A DNA stretch of 64,000 bases from Pseudomonas sp. LBUM920. Its GTDB lineage: Bacteria; Pseudomonadota; Gammaproteobacteria; Pseudomonadales; Pseudomonadaceae. Under the pieces are notes generated by a model that worked only from the letters and a program-made list of their open reading frames with translations, did not search any database and had not been told where the DNA came from. The stretch lies in assembly GCF_003852315.1 (NCBI RefSeq), contig NZ_CP027762.1, forward strand, positions 372,001 to 436,000, given 5' to 3'. Positions 37,342-46,322 of the stretch are shown here, in pieces; the first letter of the stretch is position 1; each line of letters opens with the position of its first letter. The position numbers and the translations under genes were made by a program.

Positions 37342-38162
37342 CTACTGTCAGCAAAATTGAAGTTAAAAACGTCTTCAAGATTTTCGGCAACCGTTCCAAG
37401 GACGCCCTGGCCATGGTTGGCCAAGGCAAGACCAAGGACCAGGTACTGGCCGAGACCGGTTGCGTGGTCGGCGTCAACGACTTGTCCCTGAGCATCGGCA
37501 CCGGCGAGATCTTCGTGATCATGGGCCTGTCGGGCTCCGGCAAATCCACGCTGGTGCGCCACTTCAACCGCCTGATCGACCCTACCAGCGGCGCGATCCT
37601 GGTGGACGGCGAAGACATCCTGCAACTGGACATGGAAGCCCTGCGCCAATTCCGTCGGCACAAGATCAGCATGGTGTTCCAGAGCTTCGGCCTGCTGCCC
37701 CACAAGAGCGTGCTCGACAACGTCGCCTACGGCCTGAAAGTGCGTGGCGAAACCAAGCAGGTGTGCGCCGAACGCGCGCTGCACTGGATCGAAACCGTGG
37801 GCCTCAAAGGCTACGAAAACAAATACCCGCACCAGCTGTCCGGCGGCATGCGCCAGCGTGTGGGCCTGGCCCGCGCCTTGGCGGCCGACACCGACATCAT
37901 CCTGATGGACGAAGCCTTCAGCGCCCTCGATCCGTTGATCCGCGCCGAGATGCAGGACCAGTTGCTGGAGCTGCAAAAGACCCTGCACAAAACCATCGTG
38001 TTCATCACTCACGACCTCGACGAAGCCGTGCGCATCGGCAACCGCATCGCGATCCTCAAGGACGGCAAGCTGATCCAGGTCGGCACGCCGCGCGAGATTC
38101 TGCATTCGCCAGCGGATGAGTATGTGGACCGGTTTGTTCAGCGCCGCGCTGCGGTGGTTTGA
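37338..38162 (+). CDS. hutV: ABC transporter ATP-binding protein (HutV-like)
   Basis: This 274-aa ATPase has Walker A GLSGSGKST, signature LSGGMRQRVGLARALA, Walker B IILMDEAFSALD and the switch His in VFITHDLDE. The first 40 residues (EVKNVFKIFGNRSKDALAMV) match the quaternary-amine transporter class. The regulatory CBS domains found in some OpuAA proteins are absent; it ends soon after the ABC domain. It couples by overlap with the permease. Confidence 0.9.
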   Translation: MTTVSKIEVKNVFKIFGNRSKDALAMVGQGKTKDQVLAETGCVVGVNDLSLSIGTGEIFVIMGLSGSGKSTLVRHFNRLIDPTSGAILVDGEDILQLDMEALRQFRRHKISMVFQSFGLLPHKSVLDNVAYGLKVRGETKQVCAERALHWIETVGLKGYENKYPHQLSGGMRQRVGLARALAADTDIILMDEAFSALDPLIRAEMQDQLLELQKTLHKTIVFITHDLDEAVRIGNRIAILKDGKLIQVGTPREILHSPADEYVDRFVQRRAAVV

Positions 38163-38190
38163 GCCGGATTGTGTGGTGAGGCTGCGGGCC

Positions 38191-38263
38191 CTATCGGGGG
38201 CAAGCCCCCTCCCACATGTGCAACTGTGAACACCTTCAAAGGTGGGAGGGGGCTTGCCCCCGA
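38191..38263. repeat. Tail-to-tail REP pair before hutH1
   Basis: TATCGGGGGCAAGCCCCCTC and GGTGGGAGGGGGCTTGCCCC face each other across a linker of about 25 bases, inside the hut operon. Confidence 0.85.
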
Positions 38264-38305
38264 AGAGGCCGGTAAGGCTGCACAAGAATTGAAGAAGGTA
38301 TGAAG

Positions 38306-39829
38306 ATGTCCCAGGCAGCAAAAATCATCATCGCCGACGCTCCCCTGCGCTGGCAGGACGTGGTCGCCGTCGCCCGCTTTGGTGCGCAGCTCGAACTCTC
38401 GGGCCACGCCTGGGCGCGCATCGACAATGCCCAGGCCATCGTGCAGCGCATCGTCACCAGCGGCGAGCGCGCCTATGGCGTGAACACCGGCCTGGGCGCG
38501 CTGTGCAATGTGTCGCTCAAGGGCGAGCAACTCAGCCAGCTGTCGCGCAATACCTTGCTGAGCCACGCCTGCGGCGTCGGCCCGGTACTGAGTGACGAGC
38601 AAACCCGCGCGATTATTTGCGCGGCGATCATCAACTACAGCCACGGCAAATCCGGCTTGCACCCACAGGTGGTGCATTCGCTGCTGGCGCTGCTCAACCA
38701 CGGCATCACGCCGCAGGTGCCGTCCCAGGGTTCGGTGGGTTACTTGACTCACATGGCCCACGTCGGCGTGGCATTGCTCGGTGTCGGCACGGTGAGCTAT
38801 CGCGGTCAGATCGTGACAGCGCAAGAAGCATTACAGGCAGAAGGTTTGCAGCCGGTGGTACTCGGCGCCAAAGACGGCCTGTGCCTGGTCAATGGCACGC
38901 CGTGCATGACCGGCCTGAGCTGCCTGGCCCTGGCCGACGCACATCATTTGCTGCAATGGGCCGACGTGATCGGCGCCATGAGTTTCGAAGCCCAGCGCGG
39001 CCAGATCGACGCGTTCGACGAAGCCATCATCGCCCTCAAGCCGCACCCGGGCATGCAGCAAGTCGGCATCAACCTGCGCGCCTTGCTCGACGGCAGTGAA
39101 GTGATCGCCAGCAGCCAAGGCATTCGCACCCAGGACGCTTTGAGCATCCGCTCGATCCCGCACATTCACGGCGCAGCGCGCGACCAGGTCGAACACGCCA
39201 CGCGCCAGATCGAGACCGAACTCAACAGCGCCACTGACAACCCGCTGGTGCTCGGCACGCCGGACACCTACCGCGTGGTGTCCCAGGCCAACCCGCACGG
39301 GCAGTCCGTGGCCTTGGCGGCCGACATGCTCGCCATCGCCATGGCGGAAATCGGCTCGGTGGCCGAGCGCCGCATGGACCGCCTGATCAACCCGCACGTC
39401 AGCGGCTTGCCGGCGTTCCTGGTCAGCAACCCTGGGGTCAACTCCGGGATGATGATTGTGCAATACGTCGCCGCCTCGCTGTGCGGGCAGAACCGCCAGC
39501 TGGCGCAACCGGCGGTGCTCGACAATTTCGTCACCTCCGGCCTGCAGGAAGATCACCTGAGCATGGGCACCAACGCCGCGCTCAAGCTGCACCAGTTACT
39601 GGCCAACGTTACCCAGATTCTCGCCATCGAGTACCTGCTGGCGGCCCAGGCCTTCGAGTTTCTCAAGGACCAGCGTTTCGGCGCGGGCACCGACAGCGCC
39701 TTGCGCCTGCTACGTGAAAAAGTCCCACCTTACGAGCAAGACCGCTGGCTGGCGCCGGACATCGCCAGCGCTGCCGCGTTGCTCAAGGACACCGCTTTGC
39801 TGCACCACGTATTACCCCATTTGCACTGA
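38306..39829 (+). CDS. hutH1: HutH paralogue lacking the MIO-forming Ala-Ser-Gly
   Basis: This 507-aa protein of the aromatic amino acid ammonia-lyase superfamily aligns along its length with the HutH at 39871. Where histidases have GSVGASGDLAPL, it reads GSVG followed directly by YLTHMAH (residues 142-152), so the Ala-Ser-Gly that cyclises to the electrophilic MIO cofactor is missing, with a net loss of six residues in frame. Other changes are Leu279 for the catalytic Tyr of QDPYSLR and Pro330 for the Phe of GNFHAEP. Tyr57, Asn196, Gln276, Arg282 and Glu415 are kept. The frame is intact with normal codon use. ATG 38306 has better ribosome-site spacing than ATG 38300. It is unlikely to be a histidase; a binding, regulatory or different lyase role is possible. 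Confidence 0.88.
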   Translation: MSQAAKIIIADAPLRWQDVVAVARFGAQLELSGHAWARIDNAQAIVQRIVTSGERAYGVNTGLGALCNVSLKGEQLSQLSRNTLLSHACGVGPVLSDEQTRAIICAAIINYSHGKSGLHPQVVHSLLALLNHGITPQVPSQGSVGYLTHMAHVGVALLGVGTVSYRGQIVTAQEALQAEGLQPVVLGAKDGLCLVNGTPCMTGLSCLALADAHHLLQWADVIGAMSFEAQRGQIDAFDEAIIALKPHPGMQQVGINLRALLDGSEVIASSQGIRTQDALSIRSIPHIHGAARDQVEHATRQIETELNSATDNPLVLGTPDTYRVVSQANPHGQSVALAADMLAIAMAEIGSVAERRMDRLINPHVSGLPAFLVSNPGVNSGMMIVQYVAASLCGQNRQLAQPAVLDNFVTSGLQEDHLSMGTNAALKLHQLLANVTQILAIEYLLAAQAFEFLKDQRFGAGTDSALRLLREKVPPYEQDRWLAPDIASAAALLKDTALLHHVLPHLH

Positions 39830-39870
39830 TTACTTATTCACAAATATTCAGAAGAACAATTCAAAGGAGC

Positions 39871-41409
39871 ATGAATGTGACTGCGCTAAATCTGATTCCA
39901 GGCCAACTGAGCCTTGCCCAACTGCGGGCCATCTACCAGCAGCCGGTAACCCTCAGTCTGGATGACAGCGCCACGGCGCAGATCGAAGCCAGTGTTGCCT
40001 GCGTGGAGCAGATTCTCGCCGAGAATCGCACCGCCTATGGCATCAACACCGGTTTCGGCCTGCTGGCCTCGACCCGCATCGCAAGCGAAGACCTGGAAAA
40101 CCTCCAGCGTTCGCTGGTGCTGTCCCACGCCGCCGGCGTTGGTGAGCCGATCAGCGACGCGCTGGTGCGGCTGGTCATGGTGCTCAAGGTCAACAGCCTG
40201 AGCCGCGGTTTCTCCGGGATTCGCCGCCAGGTGATCGACGCACTGATCGCACTGATCAACGCCGAGGTGTACCCGCACATCCCACTCAAAGGTTCGGTCG
40301 GCGCTTCGGGCGATCTGGCGCCGTTGGCGCACATGTCGCTGGTGCTGCTGGGCGAAGGCAAGGCGCGCTACAAAGGCGAATGGCTGGAAGCCACCGAGGC
40401 ACTGAAAGTCGCCGGCCTGACGCCGTTGACCCTTGCCGCCAAAGAAGGCCTGGCCCTGCTCAACGGCACTCAGGTGTCCACCGCCTATGCGCTGCGCGGC
40501 CTGTTCGAGGGGGAAGACTTGTTCGCCGCTGCACTGGCGTGCGGCGGCCTGACCGTGGAAGCCGTGCTCGGCTCGCGCTCGCCGTTCGACGCGCGTATTC
40601 ACGCCGCGCGTGGCCAGCGTGGGCAGATCGATTCGGCTGCGGCCTATCGCGACCTGCTCGGCGAAAGCAGCCAGGTCTCCCAGTCGCACCAGAACTGCGA
40701 CAAGGTGCAAGACCCGTACTCCCTGCGCTGCCAGCCACAAGTCATGGGCGCCTGCCTGACCCAGTTCCGCCAGGCCGCCGACGTGCTGGTGGTAGAAGCC
40801 AACGCCGTGTCGGATAACCCGCTGGTGTTTGCCGCCGAAGGCGACGTGATTTCCGGTGGCAACTTCCACGCCGAACCGGTGGCCATGGCGGCTGACAACA
40901 TGGCGTTGGCCATCGCCGAAATCGGCTCCCTGAGCGAGCGCCGTATCTCGTTGATGATGGACAAACACATGTCGCAATTGCCGCCGTTTTTGGTGGGCAA
41001 TGGCGGGGTCAACTCCGGCTTCATGATCGCCCAGGTGACTGCTGCTGCCCTCGCCAGCGAGAACAAGGCGCTGTCCCATCCGCACAGCGTGGATAGCCTG
41101 CCGACCTCGGCGAACCAGGAAGACCACGTGTCCATGGCCCCGGCTGCGGGCAAACGCCTGTGGGAAATGGCTGAGAACACCCGTGGCATCCTCGCAGTGG
41201 AATGGCTGGCCGCGTGCCAGGGCCTGGACCTGCGCGACGGCCTGAAAACCTCGCCGAAGCTGGAGCAAGCCCGTGGCATCCTGCGCGCCAAAGTCGGCTT
41301 CTACGACAAGGACCGCTTCTTCGCCCCGGACATCAATGCCGCCAGCGAACTGCTCGGCAGCCGCTGCCTGAACGAGCTGGTGCCGGCCAAGTTGCTGCCG
41401 AGCCTCTAA
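39871..41409 (+). CDS. hutH2: Histidine ammonia-lyase
   Basis: This 512-aa enzyme deaminates L-histidine to trans-urocanate, the first catabolic step. The MIO triad Ala-Ser-Gly is at residues 145-147 in GSVGASGDLAPLAHM. Catalytic Tyr56 (AYGINTG), the Asn of NGTQVST, QDPYSLRCQPQ, the Phe of GNFHAEP and the Glu of NQEDHVSM are all present. It follows the MIO-less paralogue by 41 bases with its own AAAGGAG site, so it is the functional histidase of this locus. Confidence 0.97.
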   Translation: MNVTALNLIPGQLSLAQLRAIYQQPVTLSLDDSATAQIEASVACVEQILAENRTAYGINTGFGLLASTRIASEDLENLQRSLVLSHAAGVGEPISDALVRLVMVLKVNSLSRGFSGIRRQVIDALIALINAEVYPHIPLKGSVGASGDLAPLAHMSLVLLGEGKARYKGEWLEATEALKVAGLTPLTLAAKEGLALLNGTQVSTAYALRGLFEGEDLFAAALACGGLTVEAVLGSRSPFDARIHAARGQRGQIDSAAAYRDLLGESSQVSQSHQNCDKVQDPYSLRCQPQVMGACLTQFRQAADVLVVEANAVSDNPLVFAAEGDVISGGNFHAEPVAMAADNMALAIAEIGSLSERRISLMMDKHMSQLPPFLVGNGGVNSGFMIAQVTAAALASENKALSHPHSVDSLPTSANQEDHVSMAPAAGKRLWEMAENTRGILAVEWLAACQGLDLRDGLKTSPKLEQARGILRAKVGFYDKDRFFAPDINAASELLGSRCLNELVPAKLLPSL

Positions 41410-41421
41410 GCTCGCTGCTGT

Positions 41422-41483
41422 CCAATGTGGGAGCTGTCGAGCCCCTTCGCAGCCTCGCCAAAGCTCGACAGCTCCCACATTTA
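41422..41483. repeat. Inverted repeat between hutH2 and the permease gene
   Basis: AATGTGGGAGCTGTCGAGC and the inverted GCTCGACAGCTCCCACATT form a stem of 19 pairs with a 22-base loop. The ends resemble REP (GTGGGAGC), the inner part does not. It sits in the hut operon and may attenuate or stabilise mRNA. Confidence 0.8.
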
Positions 41484-41534
41484 AGTTGCGATAGCTTTGA
41501 ATTTTCTCGGGATAACAATAACTAGGGAAGAGAA

Positions 41535-42944
41535 ATGCACCAGCAAGAAAAGGGTTTGAAACGCGGGCTGAACGCCCGACATATTCGCTTCATGGCACTC
41601 GGTTCCGCGATCGGCACCGGGCTGTTCTATGGCTCTGCCTCCGCCATACAGATGGCCGGCCCCGCCGTGCTGCTCGCTTACCTGATCGGCGGCGCCGCCG
41701 TATTCATGGTGATGCGCGCCCTCGGCGAGATGGCTGTGCACAATCCGGTTGCAGGCTCCTTCGGCCAGTACGCCAGCACCTACCTGGGCCCAATGGCCGG
41801 GTTTATCCTCGGCTGGACCTATGCGTTTGAAATGATCATTGTCTGCCTCGCCGACGTCACCGCGTTCGGCATCTACATGGGCTTCTGGTTTCCCGAGGTC
41901 GCACGCTGGGTGTGGGTGCTCGGCATTGTGTTTTTAATCGGCGGCCTGAACCTGTGCAACGTCAAAGTGTTTGGCGAGATGGAGTTCTGGCTGTCGCTGC
42001 TCAAGGTCGGCGCCATTGTGGCGATGATCCTCGGTGGCTTGGGCATCATGCTGTTTGGCATCCATTCGGCCGGCGACACCCAGGCCAGCGGCATCAGCAA
42101 CCTGTGGGCCCATGGCGGCTTCATGCCCAACGGCGTTGGCGGCCTGATCGCCTCGTTCGCGGTGGTGATGTTTGCGTTCGGCGGCATCGAAATCATCGGC
42201 ATCACCGCCGGTGAAGCCAAAGACCCGCAACGCGTGATCCCCAAGGCGATCAACGCGGTGCCGTTGCGCATCCTGCTGTTCTACGTGCTGACGCTATTTG
42301 TGTTGATGGCGATCTACCCGTGGCCGCAGATCGGCAGCCAGGGCAGCCCGTTCGTGCAGATCTTCAGCAACCTCGGCATCGGCTCGGCGGCGACCCTCCT
42401 TAATATCGTGGTGATCTCGGCGGCCGTCTCGGCCATCAACAGCGACATCTTTGGCGCCGGCCGCATGATGTACGGCCTGGCCCAGCAGGGGCAGGCGCCC
42501 AAGGGCTTTGCCCAGCTGTCCAAACAGGGCGTGCCGTGGATGACCGTGGTGGTGATGGGCGCGGCGTTGCTCGGCGGCGTCGTGCTCAATTACCTGATCC
42601 CGGAAAACGTGTTTCTGGTGATCGCCTCGATTGCCACCTTTGCCACGGTGTGGGTGTGGCTGATGATTCTGTTCACTCAGGTCGCGATGCGCCGCTCGAT
42701 GACCAGGGAGCAGGTCGCCGAGCTGAAATTCCCGGTGCCGTTCTGGCCCTATGCGCCCGCAGCGGCCATCGTGTTCATGTTGTTCGTGTTTGGCGTGCTG
42801 GGTTACTTCCCGGACACCCAGGCCGCTTTGCTGGTCGGCGCCGTGTGGATCGTGCTGCTCGTCGTCGCTTACCTGCTGTGGGTCAAACCTGCTGCCGGGC
42901 AAGCGGCCACGGTTCATTACGACCCGGCTTTGTCTCATCGTTAA
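41535..42944 (+). CDS. hutT: Amino-acid permease, probable histidine transporter
   Basis: This 469-aa protein of the APC superfamily (AAT family) has about 12 helices. The N-terminal signature is LKRGLNARHIRFMALGSAIGTGLFYGSA and GEMA follows in helix 2. In SBW25 the permease next to hutH2 is the main histidine transporter (HutTh), and the locus is the same here. It differs in family from the NCS1 permease upstream, so the two share the hutT name but are not homologous. Confidence 0.88.
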   Translation: MHQQEKGLKRGLNARHIRFMALGSAIGTGLFYGSASAIQMAGPAVLLAYLIGGAAVFMVMRALGEMAVHNPVAGSFGQYASTYLGPMAGFILGWTYAFEMIIVCLADVTAFGIYMGFWFPEVARWVWVLGIVFLIGGLNLCNVKVFGEMEFWLSLLKVGAIVAMILGGLGIMLFGIHSAGDTQASGISNLWAHGGFMPNGVGGLIASFAVVMFAFGGIEIIGITAGEAKDPQRVIPKAINAVPLRILLFYVLTLFVLMAIYPWPQIGSQGSPFVQIFSNLGIGSAATLLNIVVISAAVSAINSDIFGAGRMMYGLAQQGQAPKGFAQLSKQGVPWMTVVVMGAALLGGVVLNYLIPENVFLVIASIATFATVWVWLMILFTQVAMRRSMTREQVAELKFPVPFWPYAPAAAIVFMLFVFGVLGYFPDTQAALLVGAVWIVLLVVAYLLWVKPAAGQAATVHYDPALSHR

Positions 42945-42959
42945 CTTAGGGAGGCGTTG

Positions 42960-44165
42960 ATGAAAACGCTTTGGCAACACTGCCACGTCGCAACCATGGC
43001 AGACGGCAAGTACTCGATCATCGAGGATGCCGCCATGGTCACCGCCCATTCGCTCATCGAGTGGATCGGCCCCCGCAGCCAGGCGCCGACGGCGGATTAC
43101 GCCCAGGTGCATGACCTGCAAGGCGCGTGGGTCACCCCCGGGCTGATCGACTGCCACACCCACACGGTGTTCGGCGGCAATCGCAGCGGCGAATTCGAGC
43201 AGCGCCTTCAAGGCGTGAGCTACGCCGACATCGCGGCCCAGGGCGGCGGTATTGCCAGCACGGTGCGCGCCACCCGCGCGGCCACTGAAGATGAACTGTT
43301 TGCCAGCGCGCACAAGCGCCTGCGCAGTTTGCTGCGTGACGGCGTGACCACGGTGGAGATCAAATCCGGCTACGGCCTGGACCTGGTCAACGAGCGCAAG
43401 ATGTTGCGCGTGGCACGGCGCCTCGGCGAGGCACTGCCGGTCAGCGTGCGCGCCACGTGCCTGGCGGCGCATGCGTTGCCGCCGGAGTACAAGGACCGCG
43501 CCGACGATTACATCGACCACATCTGCGACGAGATGCTGCCGGCCCTGGCAGCCGAAGGGCTGGTGGACGCGGTAGACGCCTTCTGCGAATACCTGGCGTT
43601 TTCCCCGGAACAGGTCGAGCGTGTGTTCAAGGTCGCCCAGCAGCTTGGCCTGCCGGTGAAGCTGCACGCCGAGCAACTCTCTTCGTTGCATGGCTCAAGC
43701 CTGGCCGCGCGTTACCACGCGCTGTCGGCGGACCATCTGGAATTCATGACCGAAGACGACGCCATCGCCATGGCCGCGTCGGGCACCGTCGCCGTGTTGC
43801 TGCCGGGCGCGTTCTACTTCCTGCGTGAAACCCAGCTGCCGCCGATGGATGCGCTGCGCAAGCACGGCGTGAAGATTGCCATCGCCAGCGACCTCAACCC
43901 AGGCACCTCGCCGGCGCTGTCGGTGCGCCTGATGCTGAACATGGCCTGCACGCTGTTCCGCATGACTCCGGAAGAAGCTTTGGCCGGCGCCACGCAACAC
44001 GCGGCTACCGCGCTGGGCATGGGCGACACCCACGGTTCGCTGCAAGTGGGCAAGGTCGCCGACTTTGTCGCCTGGCAGATTGATCGCCCCGCCGACCTGG
44101 CCTACTGGCTGGGCGGCGAACTGGATAAACGCGTCGTGCGCCACGGCGTCGATGTCACTGTTTAA
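42960..44165 (+). CDS. hutI: Imidazolonepropionase
   Basis: This 401-aa metal-dependent amidohydrolase opens imidazolonepropionate to N-formimidoylglutamate. The metal site is PGLIDCHTHTVFGGNRSGEFEQRLQG; further conserved parts are EIKSGYGLDL, KLHAEQLS, SADHLEF and the Asp of ASDLNPGTSP. A GGGAGG site precedes ATG 42960. It lies 15 bases after the permease gene. Confidence 0.96.
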   Translation: MKTLWQHCHVATMADGKYSIIEDAAMVTAHSLIEWIGPRSQAPTADYAQVHDLQGAWVTPGLIDCHTHTVFGGNRSGEFEQRLQGVSYADIAAQGGGIASTVRATRAATEDELFASAHKRLRSLLRDGVTTVEIKSGYGLDLVNERKMLRVARRLGEALPVSVRATCLAAHALPPEYKDRADDYIDHICDEMLPALAAEGLVDAVDAFCEYLAFSPEQVERVFKVAQQLGLPVKLHAEQLSSLHGSSLAARYHALSADHLEFMTEDDAIAMAASGTVAVLLPGAFYFLRETQLPPMDALRKHGVKIAIASDLNPGTSPALSVRLMLNMACTLFRMTPEEALAGATQHAATALGMGDTHGSLQVGKVADFVAWQIDRPADLAYWLGGELDKRVVRHGVDVTV

Positions 44166-44176
44166 GGAGCACTGCT

Positions 44177-44977
44177 GTGGATAAGGTTCTGAACTTCAAA
44201 CAAGGTCGAGTGCCACTGCTGATCAGCATGCCCCACGCGGGCCTGCGCCTGACGCCTGCGGTGGAAGCCGGATTGATCCCCGAGGCACAAAGCCTGCCGG
44301 ACACCGACTGGCACATTCCCACGCTGTATGACTTTGCCGAAGACCTGGGCGCCAGCACCTTGTCGGCAGAGTACTCACGGTTTGTGATCGACCTGAACCG
44401 GCCATCGGACGATAAGCCGTTGTATGTCGGCGCCACTACCGGGCTGTACCCGGCGACGCTATTCGACGGCGTGCCGTTATTCCGCGAAGGCCTGGAGCCT
44501 TCCGCCGAGGAGCGCGCGACCTACCTGCAGAAGATTTGGGGGCCGTACCACCGCGCCCTGCAAGAGGAACTGGCGCGGCTCAAGGCCGAGTTCGGCTACG
44601 CGCTGCTGTTTGATGCGCACTCGATTCGCTCGGTGATCCCGCACCTGTTTGAAGGCAAGCTGCCGGACTTCAACCTCGGCACTTTCAACGGCGCCGCCTG
44701 TGATCCTGAGCTGGCCAGCCAGCTGGAGGCGATTTGCGCCGCGCATCCGCAGTACACCCATGTGCTCAACGGGCGCTTCAAGGGTGGGCACATCACCCGG
44801 CATTACGGCGACCCGGCGCAAGACATCCACGCGGTGCAGCTGGAGTTGTGCCAGAGCACGTACATGGAAGAGATCGAGCCGTTTCGGTATCGCCCTGACT
44901 TGGCTGAACCGACCCAGGTGGTATTGAAGCAGTTGCTGCAAGGGGTGTTGGCCTGGGGACAGAAGCACTACCGTTAA
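44177..44977 (+). CDS. hutG: N-formylglutamate amidohydrolase
   Basis: This 266-aa enzyme releases formate from N-formylglutamate, the last step that yields glutamate. The start is GTG 44177 after AAGGAG. Family blocks are LLISMPHAGLRLTP, DTDWHIPTLYDFA, RFVIDLNRP, LFDAHSIRSVIP and GRFKGGHITRHYG. Together with HutF it completes the five-step pathway. It is the last hut gene; REP sequences follow. Confidence 0.96.
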   Translation: MDKVLNFKQGRVPLLISMPHAGLRLTPAVEAGLIPEAQSLPDTDWHIPTLYDFAEDLGASTLSAEYSRFVIDLNRPSDDKPLYVGATTGLYPATLFDGVPLFREGLEPSAEERATYLQKIWGPYHRALQEELARLKAEFGYALLFDAHSIRSVIPHLFEGKLPDFNLGTFNGAACDPELASQLEAICAAHPQYTHVLNGRFKGGHITRHYGDPAQDIHAVQLELCQSTYMEEIEPFRYRPDLAEPTQVVLKQLLQGVLAWGQKHYR

Positions 44978-45000
44978 ACTTTCGGTACTGCTGAAATAGC

Positions 45001-45088
45001 TTTCGCGAGCAAGCCCGCTCCCACATTTGGCCGCGTTCCAACATGAGAATGCGGTGTAAAGGTGGGAGCTGGCTTGCCTGCGATGAGG
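45001..45088. repeat. Degenerate tail-to-tail REP pair after hutG
   Basis: TTCGCGAGCAAGCCCGCTCC and a diverged GTGGGAGCTGGCTTGCCTGC lie 42 bases apart. The rest of the 243-base gap (45089-45220) shows no clear feature beyond the promoter expected for the next gene. Confidence 0.75.
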
Positions 45089-45220
45089 CCTCACAGTCGC
45101 CGCAGTGCAATTGCCGGTCGCCACAGGTCGCTTTCACCAAAGCCCCGCTGGGTAATGTTGTGGATAGGGCGCGTCAGACGCCACTTCCCACAATAACGCT
45201 GCCGAGTGAGACCTCTTTTC

Positions 45221-46168
45221 ATGAAAAGACTGTTCAACCGTTACCTGTTGACCCTCACCGGCGCCGCACTGCTCAGTGCGCACGCCATGGCTGCGGAACC
45301 GGCCTCCTGCAAAACCGTGCGCATGGGCGTGGTCAGTTGGACTGACGTGGTCGCCACCTCCGGCATGGCCGACGTGTTGCTCAATGGCCTGGGCTACGAC
45401 AGCAAACAGACCAGCGCTGTGCAACAGATCATTTTTGCCGGCATCCGCGACAAGCGCCTGGATATTTTCCTCGGCTACTGGAAACCGGCGATGGACAACA
45501 ACATCGCGCCATTCCTGGCCGCCAAGCAGGTCAAGGTCTTCGATACGCCCAGCTTGTCTGACGCCCAGGCCACTCTGGCGGTGCCGCAATACGTGGCCGA
45601 TGCCGGGCTGAAAACCTTCGCCGACATTGCGCGCTTCAAGGACAAGCTGGGCGCCAAGATCTACGGCATCGAGCCCGGCAGCGGCGCGAATACCGATATC
45701 CAGAAAATGATCGACACCAACCACTTCGGCCTGGGCGGCTTCAAGCTGGTTGCCTCCGGTGAAGCGGGCATGCTCGCGGCCGTGCAGCGTGCGGTAAACC
45801 GCAAAGAGTTTGTCGTGTTTGTCGGTTGGACCCCGCACCCGATGAACATCAACATGAAAATGGCTTACCTCACCGGCAGCGAGGATGTATTTGGGGCTGA
45901 CGAAGGCCGGGCCACGGTGTCCACCGTGACCGCGCCGGATTTCGCCCAGCGTTGCCCGAACGCCAACCGCCTGTTGGAAAATCTGACCTTCACCGCCGCG
46001 CAGGAAAGTCAGTTGATGGTGCCGATCATGGAGCGCCAATCGCCGCAGGACGTGGCCAAGCAATGGTTGCGCGACCACCCGGAGGATTTGCAGCGCTGGC
46101 TGGCTGGGGTAGCAGCGTTTGATGGCGGCGATGGCGTCGCGGCCGTCAAGGCCAGCCTCAAACCCTAA
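45221..46168 (+). CDS. Orphan ABC substrate-binding protein, choline/betaine/carnitine type
   Basis: This 315-aa periplasmic protein has a signal peptide (cleavage after AMAA at about residue 24). The ligand-binding family pattern is CKTVRMGVVSWTDVVATS, LDIFLGYWKPAMD and VFVGWTPHPMN, with the Trp residues that form the aromatic box for quaternary amines. No permease or ATPase lies nearby. In P. aeruginosa and P. syringae, orphan proteins of this class (CaiX, BetX) work with the shared CbcWV core, so a similar role is likely. ATG 45221 was preferred over a GTG at 45206. Confidence 0.87.
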   Translation: MKRLFNRYLLTLTGAALLSAHAMAAEPASCKTVRMGVVSWTDVVATSGMADVLLNGLGYDSKQTSAVQQIIFAGIRDKRLDIFLGYWKPAMDNNIAPFLAAKQVKVFDTPSLSDAQATLAVPQYVADAGLKTFADIARFKDKLGAKIYGIEPGSGANTDIQKMIDTNHFGLGGFKLVASGEAGMLAAVQRAVNRKEFVVFVGWTPHPMNINMKMAYLTGSEDVFGADEGRATVSTVTAPDFAQRCPNANRLLENLTFTAAQESQLMVPIMERQSPQDVAKQWLRDHPEDLQRWLAGVAAFDGGDGVAAVKASLKP

Positions 46169-46199
46169 GCCAGGCACGGTAGCTCAAACAACACAGGGC

Positions 46200-46294
46200 A
46201 AATGTGGGAGCGGGCTTGCCCGCGATGGCGGTGTATCAGGTCATACACAAGTGGCTGACACACCGCTGTCGCAGGCAAGCCCGCTCCCGCACTT
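46200..46294. repeat. REPIN of the GCGGGCTTGCCCGC type
   Basis: AATGTGGGAGCGGGCTTGCC and an inverted arm ending GCCCGCTCCCGCA (one change) lie between the binding-protein and esterase genes. Confidence 0.88.
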
Positions 46295-46322
46295 GATCTA
46301 CAGCGATTAGGGATATTTGCGC

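Noticed and set aside
38306..39829. hutH1 as a pseudogene
   Set aside because: The frame is complete, length and codon use are normal, and many active-site residues remain; the loss is an exact in-frame deletion, so it is listed as a gene.
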